DNA of 12,413 nt from Limisphaerales bacterium (GTDB taxonomy: Bacteria > Verrucomicrobiota > Verrucomicrobiia > Limisphaerales > UBA11358), in NCBI GenBank assembly GCA_027451565.1, contig DAIDJC010000070.1:1-12413 (forward strand), given 5' to 3'. The notes beneath the pieces are model-generated. The model did no database searches. It was given only the letters and a program-made list of their open reading frames with translations, and was not told the origin of the DNA. Below, in pieces: positions 7,414 through 12,413 of the stretch. Both the position numbers and the translations under genes were made by a program. Each line of letters starts with the position of its first letter. Position 1 is the stretch's first letter.

Positions 7414-7938
7414 ATGGGACTGACTTACCATTATGCTTTCAGCGCACCCGGCACCACGCCAGAGGCGGTGCTGGAGGATTTTCTGCATGACGTCGAGGCC
7501 GACGCGAAAGCGCTCGGGTTCGATCCGGTGCTGGTGCTGGACGCTGCGTTCGACACGCCCGAGCGGAAGAAGTTTGCTCGGCAACTCACGACGGGCGCTC
7601 GGCTGGAAAGCGACAAGCTCAAGGGTGTGGTGCTGCTGCGCTATGGTCAGGTATGGCACCATGATCCGGTGACAGGTTCTTGCTGCGTCATTCCCAAACG
7701 CGGGGTGGTGCTGGTGGTGACAGACGCGCAGAAGCGTGAGACGGTTTTCGGGTTCTTCCAATTTCCGGCGATGTTGCAAGATTTGAACGGCAAGGATATG
7801 GTGACAACGCACCAGGGGGACCGGTGGACTTTCCAGAACTTTGTGAACAGCCCCGATCCCCGGTTCCGCCAGATTGTTAAGCGGTTCGCCGACGCGGGTT
7901 ATCTCGAAGCGGAGCGTGATGAGTTTGCAGCCAAATAA
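7414..7938 (+). CDS. Uncharacterised 174-residue cytoplasmic protein
   Basis: I do not recognise a named domain. The protein begins MGLTYHYAFSAPGTTPEAVL and has an N-terminal segment likely to be helical (about 15-35). The block LDAAFDTPERKKFARQLTTG follows (42-61), then KLKGVVLLRYGQVWHHDPVTGSCCVIPKRGVVLVVTD (68-104), which alternates hydrophobic residues like a beta-sheet core. After VFGFFQFP it ends with a charged helix (RFRQIVKRFADAGYLEAERDEF). There is no signal peptide, membrane span or obvious catalytic motif. The ATG at 7414 is supported by GAAAGG six bases upstream and a promoter-like pair at 7362-7390. Balanced composition and coding-like third positions favour this strand over the antisense open frame at 7351-8016. 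It follows the 56-aa gene by 59 bp and converges on the restriction gene with a 20-bp gap. A role in defence is suggested only by location. Confidence 0.75.
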   Translation: MGLTYHYAFSAPGTTPEAVLEDFLHDVEADAKALGFDPVLVLDAAFDTPERKKFARQLTTGARLESDKLKGVVLLRYGQVWHHDPVTGSCCVIPKRGVVLVVTDAQKRETVFGFFQFPAMLQDLNGKDMVTTHQGDRWTFQNFVNSPDPRFRQIVKRFADAGYLEAERDEFAAK

Positions 7939-7958
7939 GTCAAAATACGCCGACGCGC

Positions 7959-8909
7959 TTATGCTGACACTGGTTTGCCTGCCAGCCTGATTTTCAAACT
8001 GGGGTCGGTTTCGCATTTTTCCACTATCGCGTTGTAGCCTTCAAGAAGCTTGGTGAGTGTCAACTTGCAAGTCGCCGCTTGGAAAAAACTTCTCTCATAA
8101 ACATTTGCGGTGAGAAACTGTGCCGCGTCGAGAATATCAACCCGATCGGCAATGGGAGATTTATTAAGGAGAAATGTGGCTCCCTCAACCCCGTCATCGA
8201 CAGTTATTATTACCGGTTTGAGTCCAGATTGAATATTTGTCTCGCACTTACGCAGTAGTGCTTCGCTGGGGTGAGTCGTCACATGAATGGCGACGCCTTC
8301 AATTTCGAAATCTGCATTCCGGTCTGTTGATTGGTCAGATACGGAAAAGCCGTGGTGAACTATCTTCCCAATACCGAGAACGAAATCCAGTTTAGCACCC
8401 ACGAGGTGTTGCAACATCGCGCCAACGTAATTCGTTCCACCCCCATTGGTCTGGACTTCTTCCGCCTGTTGAAAAAGCTCTTCGATATTGGCCTGAAGGG
8501 ACTTGCCGGGATCAAAATTAAATTTGGGACCCTCTGATGCGAAATGAGCTTTTACTTTTTCAATCCACCAAGCTAGCGCCTCATCCAAATCCGCCTCGCC
8601 ATGTTTATTCAAATCGTTCAGCGTTTCAACGTAGGCTTCCATAAGACCAAGGCTACCGCGGCTTGTGCGGCCACCTTCTTTGGTAAGAATTTTCAAAATC
8701 CCGTGGTTTTTAAGAATCTTTTGAACAGCCGCCATTCCCAAGCCAGCAACCTGCCCACCTTCCTCTGTCCGCAGCGATTCTGGCTTTATGGGTAACCCCA
8801 AACGCTTTGCCGTCTCTGTCAAAACCAAAGCTACGCCCAAACCACCTTTATTTAAGAATTTAGGATGGCTTGCACATAACTTTTCCAACCTTCTTTTCGT
8901 TGCGCTCAT
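7959..8909 (-). CDS. Probable type II restriction endonuclease (DUF4928-like) of the cytosine RM operon
   Basis: This 316-residue protein is encoded 8 bp downstream of a C5 cytosine methyltransferase on the same strand, the usual place for the nuclease partner. I associate its overall pattern with DUF4928, a family found beside DNA cytosine methyltransferases; that link is from memory. The N-terminus is helical and basic (TKRRLEKLCASHPKFLNKGGLG). Residues 156-172 (GGGTNYVGAMLQHLVGA) could be the first helix of a PD-(D/E)xK-like core. D200 in NADFEI and I208-H-V-T211 would be the catalytic strand, with HVT in place of the usual E-x-K, followed by HPSEALLRKCETNI and then PVIITVDDG. That layout is seen in some type II nucleases, but which residues are catalytic is inference. 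No recognition sequence can be predicted. The start at 8909 lies just after the methyltransferase stop, and AAGG precedes it closely. Confidence 0.65.
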   Translation of the reverse strand: MSATKRRLEKLCASHPKFLNKGGLGVALVLTETAKRLGLPIKPESLRTEEGGQVAGLGMAAVQKILKNHGILKILTKEGGRTSRGSLGLMEAYVETLNDLNKHGEADLDEALAWWIEKVKAHFASEGPKFNFDPGKSLQANIEELFQQAEEVQTNGGGTNYVGAMLQHLVGAKLDFVLGIGKIVHHGFSVSDQSTDRNADFEIEGVAIHVTTHPSEALLRKCETNIQSGLKPVIITVDDGVEGATFLLNKSPIADRVDILDAAQFLTANVYERSFFQAATCKLTLTKLLEGYNAIVEKCETDPSLKIRLAGKPVSA

Positions 8910-8917
8910 AACCTTGA

Positions 8918-10096
8918 TTAACGGCTTGATTTCCTGAGGTATGACAGCGACAAGGTTTTGCGCGCTTGTGGCTTCGGGGTTTCAAAATATTCTTCTAAAA
9001 CGGGGTTTAGGTAGTTCCTAGCAATCCATTCAATGACCGGAACGCAGACGGCATCACCAAACCCGAAAAGCGCCTGATTAAGTGACACATTCAGGACAAA
9101 ATCATCGGCACCCATTAGTCTGGAGCACTCGCGTGGCGTCAAGAGACGCACCGCAAACCGGCCTTTGCCGGCTGCCAAAAGAATCTGGCGCCCACTGCCA
9201 CCGCGAGGCGTGCGCAGACACCCAGCTATGCCGTCAGTTCGGAGTTCGGCCATGGATTTGCCTAGGCGGACGCGGCGAAACACTGTGCCGTAGGATATAT
9301 TATTCCCCTTAATCATCGCATCCGCCTGTGCCCGATGTTTCGGACTCATTTGATTCAACAAGTAATCGCACCGCTCTCCACTCCACCACGCATGGTGATT
9401 CAAAGGTAGGTCGTCCACGATGTCTTCAAGGCGGATGGAGGATACAGGCAATGGCGGCAGTGGACGGATGCGCCACGAAATATCCGGATGCATTAGGATG
9501 AAACTGGCCAGCCCTGAAGGCCTTGCCTCACTCTCGTAAAATCCGTGTGTATCGTGCAACACGAGGGATTCGGCAGTTTTAGTGCCCACTACGAAAAGTC
9601 GCTGGCGACTCTGGGGAACGAATCGGGCAGCGTCAATTATGAATGCATCAACCGCGTAGCCGAGATCGTTTAGCGCCAAAAGCGCATTCTCAAAGTCGCG
9701 ACCGCCATTCGATGACAGGAAGCCTGTGACATTTTCCAGCAAGACCAGTGGAGGCAAGCGACGCTCCCGCTTCATTCCTTTAAGAATGTCGATGAAGCCC
9801 CAAAAGGCCGAAGACTGAAGGCCGGCAAGCCCATGACGGGATCCCGCCAAGGAGAGATCGTTGCAAGGGAAAGAGGCCGTGGCGAGACTGACATCAGGCA
9901 CTTGATTGGTTTTCAACTTGTGTATGTCTTCGACAACAAATTCTCCGCCATCGCCAAAGTGGTCCCGATACATCTGCCATTTGTCTTCATCGATGTCATT
10001 AGCGAAATCTGTGCGCCAGCCTGCTTTTTCCAAGCCGATACGCATAAGGCCTATGCCGGCGAAGAACTCGGCAACGGTCATGTTTTGATTTTTCAT
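8918..10096 (-). CDS. C5 DNA cytosine methyltransferase (type II RM, Dcm-like)
   Basis: The 392-residue protein carries the ordered motifs of m5C methyltransferases. Motif I is AEFFAGIGLMRIGLEKAGW (SAM binding, about 9-27). Motif IV is ATASFPCNDLSLAG with the catalytic cysteine C78. Motif VI is LLENVTGF with E121-N-V. Motif VIII is PQSRQRLFVVG (about 161-171). The target-recognition region lies at about 190-315 and includes CLRTPRGGSGRQI. Motif IX is LLTPRECSRLMGA (about 318-330) and motif X is FGFGDAVCVPVIEWIA (about 344-359). All key residues are intact, so it should transfer a methyl group from SAM to C5 of cytosine in a specific sequence and protect the host from the adjacent nuclease. 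It is the first gene of the operon. The start at 10096 gives MKNQNMTVAEFF; an internal ATG at 10081 is a possible alternative. No strong Shine-Dalgarno is visible and no controller-protein gene is present. Confidence 0.95.
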   Translation of the reverse strand: MKNQNMTVAEFFAGIGLMRIGLEKAGWRTDFANDIDEDKWQMYRDHFGDGGEFVVEDIHKLKTNQVPDVSLATASFPCNDLSLAGSRHGLAGLQSSAFWGFIDILKGMKRERRLPPLVLLENVTGFLSSNGGRDFENALLALNDLGYAVDAFIIDAARFVPQSRQRLFVVGTKTAESLVLHDTHGFYESEARPSGLASFILMHPDISWRIRPLPPLPVSSIRLEDIVDDLPLNHHAWWSGERCDYLLNQMSPKHRAQADAMIKGNNISYGTVFRRVRLGKSMAELRTDGIAGCLRTPRGGSGRQILLAAGKGRFAVRLLTPRECSRLMGADDFVLNVSLNQALFGFGDAVCVPVIEWIARNYLNPVLEEYFETPKPQARKTLSLSYLRKSSR

Positions 10097-10188
10097 TGTT
10101 TTCTGGATGCAGTCTTCACCTTTTGGACCTTATGCTCAACATGTAAATTTACCGCCCGATGATTTTTTCGGGGAGGCGAGCAAAAGGA

Positions 10189-10220
10189 TCAGGCCTAGGT
10201 AATTGCTAAATAAGGCCTGA
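10189..10220. repeat. Hairpin TCAGGCCT-N16-AGGCCTGA beside the RAYT relic
   Basis: TCAGGCCT (10189-10196) and AGGCCTGA (10213-10220) are perfect reverse complements with a 16-bp AT-rich loop. It ends 34 bp before the start of the RAYT relic and lies about 90 bp upstream of the methyltransferase start. REP-associated transposases act on such hairpins, so this may be the recognition structure left with the relic. It could also affect transcription of the RM operon, but there is no T-tract on either side that would make it a clear terminator. Confidence 0.5.
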
Positions 10221-10254
10221 CATTCGATGCTGTTTGGGTCTAGCTTTGCTGTGG

Positions 10255-10553
10255 ATGGCCCGACCTTTGCGCATTGAATATCCTGGAGCGGTGTATCATG
10301 TGGTGGCAAGAGGCAACCAGGGGTGGCCAACTTTGCGGATGGTGAGGACCGGCGGCGGTTTGTCGAAACGCTTGGGGAAGCCTGCGGCAAGACCGGTTGG
10401 CGGTTTCACGCCTATGTGCTGATGGGGCATCGTTATCATTTGCTGGTGGAACCCCCGGAGGGAAGGCTGATGGAGCGATTGAAGCTGGAACTTCCCCCGC
10501 AGCCGCCCCCACGGATCATGACCGCCGCCGACACTGCAAATCAGCCGATGTAG
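10255..10553 (+). pseudogene. REP-associated tyrosine transposase (RAYT, Y1_Tnp/IS200-like), frameshifted and truncated
   Basis: The first frame (ATG 10255) reads MARPLRIEYPGAVYHVVARG then NQG, the signature N-terminus of RAYT transposases. At about 10315-10325 the homology jumps to another frame: ANFADGEDRRRFVETLGEAC, then GKTGWRFHAYVLMGHRYHLL and VEPPEGRLMERL. A single-base deletion explains the shift. The family's MGNHYHLL motif is here MGHRYHLL, so the first histidine of the HUH metal site is replaced by arginine. After about 10485 the similarity ends in an unrelated tail (PPQPPPRIMTAAD) and a stop at 10551-10553, so the part with the catalytic tyrosine is missing. Intact RAYTs are roughly 150-320 residues. 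Three independent lesions make this an inactive relic. It lies between the RM operon and dinB and probably marks an insertion boundary. Confidence 0.85.
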
Positions 10554-10638
10554 TGGCGACCTTTGCCGTCGCTGACGTCAAAAACCCAACAAAACACCCT
10601 CGCCTGTTTTGCGATCGTCCCGGGTAGCGGAAGTCGGC

Positions 10639-11712
10639 CTAAAATAATTTCATTTGAACGGCAGCCGGCTCCCTCAGCGAGCTGACCCCCAGGCCCAGGA
10701 GGCGCAAGGGTCGGGAAACCAGTTTTTCCCGGCCCAATAGGAAGCAGCCCAGCCGGTAAATATCCCTGGATTCAGCCAGGGGGTCCTCCACGGAAATCTG
10801 CCTGGTTAACGTGGTGAAATCCGAGTAACGCACCTTCACTTGCACGGTGTGGGCGGCCAGGCGTCTGCGTCCCAGTTTTGCGGCGATATCCGCAGCCTGT
10901 TCCATGAGGCATCGGCGCAGAATGGCCCGGTCCTCGGTGTCGTGTAAAAATGTTTCCTCGCCGCTGATGCTTTTGATGTCATCGCTTACCAGTACGGGGC
11001 GGTCATCCATGCCTGCTGCATACTGCCTGAGTTTCGTCCCGAAGGAACCCAGCAGGGAATTGAGGTTTCCGGGATAGGCATGAAGATCGCCCACGGTGAG
11101 AATGCCGGCCCGGGCCAGAGTCTGCGCGGTGACCTGGCCGACGCCGTGGAGCGTCCGGACGGGAAGCGGATTTAAAAATGAAAGTTTTTCCGTCTCGGTG
11201 ATGACGGTCAATCCATCGGGTTTTTGGTGGTCGCTGGCGATTTTGGCGAGCAATTTGTTGGAGGCAATGCCAATGGTGGCGGTGAGATGTCGTTCCGAGC
11301 GGATGAGCAGCTTGAGTTCCGCAGCGGTGGCGCGCGCCTGGAGGAGGGAAGCATCGTGTGTGTCCGCCTGGAATTGGCCGGAGAGGTCGAGGTAAGCTTC
11401 ATCCACGGACATTTGTTCCACCAGTGCCCGGGTGCGGGCGAGTATTTCCATGATTTTTTGGGATTCCTCGCGGTAGGCATCCATGCGTGGACGCACAAAA
11501 ACGCCATTTGGGCAGAGGCGGCCTGCGGTGACGCTGGGCATGGCGGAGCGCACGCCAAACCGGCGCGCCTCGTAACTGGCGGCGCAAACCACGCCGCGCT
11601 GGTTGGGCGGCGCCCCCACAATCACAGGTTTCCCGCGCAGTCCCGGCTGGTCGCGCTGCTCCACGGAGGCGTAAAAAGCGTCCATGTCCAGATGGAGAAT
11701 CACCCTGAACAT
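10639..11712 (-). CDS. dinB: DNA polymerase IV (Y-family translesion polymerase)
   Basis: The 357-residue protein starts MFRVILHLDMDAFYASVEQ, with metal-binding D9 and the F13-Y14 pair at the steric-gate position. The palm continues with KPVIVG, AASYEARRFGVRSAMP and the catalytic SVDEAYLDL (D104, E105). TATIGIASNKLLAKIASDHQKP belongs to the palm, then the thumb HhH region (LPVRTLHGVGQVTAQTLARAGI) and little finger follow. It ends in QMKLF, matching the beta-clamp binding consensus QL(S/D)LF. Length fits the family (about 350 aa) and all key residues are present, so it should perform error-prone synthesis past DNA lesions. The open frame reaches upstream to 12036, but those 108 codons overlap the metallopeptidase gene and have no family similarity, so 11712 is the start. 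The ATG overlaps the upstream stop in TGATG, implying translational coupling. No recognisable LexA box was found. Confidence 0.95.
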   Translation of the reverse strand: MFRVILHLDMDAFYASVEQRDQPGLRGKPVIVGAPPNQRGVVCAASYEARRFGVRSAMPSVTAGRLCPNGVFVRPRMDAYREESQKIMEILARTRALVEQMSVDEAYLDLSGQFQADTHDASLLQARATAAELKLLIRSERHLTATIGIASNKLLAKIASDHQKPDGLTVITETEKLSFLNPLPVRTLHGVGQVTAQTLARAGILTVGDLHAYPGNLNSLLGSFGTKLRQYAAGMDDRPVLVSDDIKSISGEETFLHDTEDRAILRRCLMEQAADIAAKLGRRRLAAHTVQVKVRYSDFTTLTRQISVEDPLAESRDIYRLGCFLLGREKLVSRPLRLLGLGVSSLREPAAVQMKLF

Positions 11713-12386
11713 CAGAGAAGCGCCCGGCGATGGGTTTTTATCCAATCCTCCGCCTCGCGGAAGCCGGGGCAAAGTTTTTCGAGGCATTCCCAGAATGCCC
11801 TGGAATGATTCATGTGGCTGAGATGGGCCAGTTCGTGGAGGATGACATAGTCCCGCGCCATGCCGGGCATTTGGATGAGGCGCCAATTTAGAGAAATGGA
11901 ACCTGAACGTGAACAGGATCCCCATCTGGAGCGCTGGTTGCGGACGGTGACGCGGCTCACTTTCATGCCGTGGCGGGCGGCCAGCTCGCGCACGCGCCGT
12001 GGAAGTTCGAGTGCGGCGATTTTTCTCAAATGACACTCCACCCGGGGCCGCAGGTCCGTGTCCGGGTCTTTCACGGGAATCTTTTCCATGCCCAGACGCA
12101 GGATTTTTTCGTCATCCCATTCCAGAGTGATGAGCTGGCCCAGGTACCAGACCCGCGTGCCAGGGCGCCAAGGCCCGGCGCTTCCGGCCTGGTTTTTGGC
12201 CGCATGTTTTTCCAGCCAGCCCAGGTGGCGTTCCGCGAATTGCCTGCCCCCCTCGGGCGTGCCGCCCGGGGGAATGGTCACACGCACGGTGTTGTCAGGT
12301 TTTAACCGCAACAGGTAGCGCCGAGCCCTGGAATTAAAAATCAAATGCAACGGCAGGGACCTGCCGCCCGTCTCCAGGCAGTTCAT
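11712..12386 (-). CDS. YgjP-like (SprT/WSS1-related) zinc metallopeptidase
   Basis: The 224-residue protein shows the YgjP-like (formerly DUF45) layout. The N-terminal beta-rich part has SRARRYLLRLKPDNTVRVTIP, followed by FAERHLGWLEKH. The diagnostic C-terminal core is RNQRSRWGSCSRSGSISLNW, then RLIQMPGMARDYVILHELAHL and MNHSRAFW. H184-E185-L-A-H188 is the zinc-binding catalytic motif and H194 in NHSRAFW the likely third ligand. All expected residues are intact. Relatives include the SprT/WSS1 proteases acting on DNA-protein crosslinks; the role of bacterial YgjP is not settled, so a link to repair is inference, encouraged here by coupling to dinB. The start at 12386 gives a sensible N-terminus, but the frame stays open to the window edge, so the true start could lie outside. 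No clear Shine-Dalgarno is visible. Confidence 0.88.
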   Translation of the reverse strand: MNCLETGGRSLPLHLIFNSRARRYLLRLKPDNTVRVTIPPGGTPEGGRQFAERHLGWLEKHAAKNQAGSAGPWRPGTRVWYLGQLITLEWDDEKILRLGMEKIPVKDPDTDLRPRVECHLRKIAALELPRRVRELAARHGMKVSRVTVRNQRSRWGSCSRSGSISLNWRLIQMPGMARDYVILHELAHLSHMNHSRAFWECLEKLCPGFREAEDWIKTHRRALL

Positions 12387-12413
12387 TTTCGAGAGGTCCG
12401 ATTTCTCGGGAAC

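Noticed and set aside
7351..8016. 221-codon minus-strand open frame opposite the 174-aa gene
   Set aside because: It overlaps the end of the restriction gene, has no ribosome-binding site, and its His/Arg-rich translation looks like a shadow. The plus-strand frame has better composition, promoter and ribosome-binding site.
10136..10390. 84-codon minus-strand open frame overlapping the RAYT relic
   Set aside because: Antisense to RAYT homology and running through the hairpin repeat; no protein features.
10590..10611. CAAAACA-N8-TGTTTTG inverted repeat after dinB as a terminator
   Set aside because: The stem is AT-rich with no following T-tract on the minus strand, so it is too weak to call.
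11713..12036. 108-codon N-terminal extension of DinB
   Set aside because: It fully overlaps the metallopeptidase gene in another frame, reads as Arg/Pro-rich noise and lacks family similarity; the DinB family start is at 11712.

Overview
The window looks like a chromosomal segment of a Verrucomicrobiota bacterium, most likely of the Pedosphaera/Limisphaerales type. This rests on a very large secreted glycoside hydrolase with LamG-like and fibronectin-III modules, a C-terminal tail ending in FFRL, moderately high GC, weak or absent Shine-Dalgarno sequences, and REP-associated transposase and GxxExxY debris. The assignment comes from remembered family features, not from a database search.

Left part (1-5976): two divergent secreted carbohydrate-active enzymes. 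On the minus strand is the N-terminus of a GH92 alpha-mannosidase-like protein that runs out of the window at position 1. On the plus strand is a 1782-residue multidomain GH2 enzyme. They share a 97-bp intergenic region holding a perfect 7+8+7 palindrome, a plausible shared operator. The pair suggests glycan degradation, with the GH92 enzyme pointing to mannose-containing glycans and the GH2 substrate open.

Middle part (5977-10638): an accessory block inserted between the GH2 gene and the dinB operon. It starts with about 1.2 kb without an intact gene. That stretch carries the C-terminal stub of a GxxExxY protein, short tandem and inverted repeats, a 36-codon stub resembling the start of an anti-phage dCTP deaminase, and a 118-bp element with inverted ends. 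Next comes a small plus-strand unit: a 56-residue, very basic GGLKGG-type protein and an unrecognised 174-residue protein. A minus-strand restriction-modification operon follows, with a C5 cytosine methyltransferase and, 8 bp downstream, a probable restriction endonuclease (DUF4928-like, with an HVT motif). The block ends with a frameshifted RAYT transposase relic and its hairpin. Overall it reads as a small, partly decayed defence island.

Right part (10639-12386): a minus-strand, translationally coupled pair. A YgjP-like zinc metallopeptidase overlaps by one base the start of a complete DNA polymerase IV (DinB) ending in a clamp-binding motif. These look like ordinary chromosomal genes.

The best candidates for something undescribed are the 56-aa/174-aa pair beside the RM operon, the RM nuclease with its non-canonical catalytic motif, and the deaminase stub that marks an earlier defence gene.
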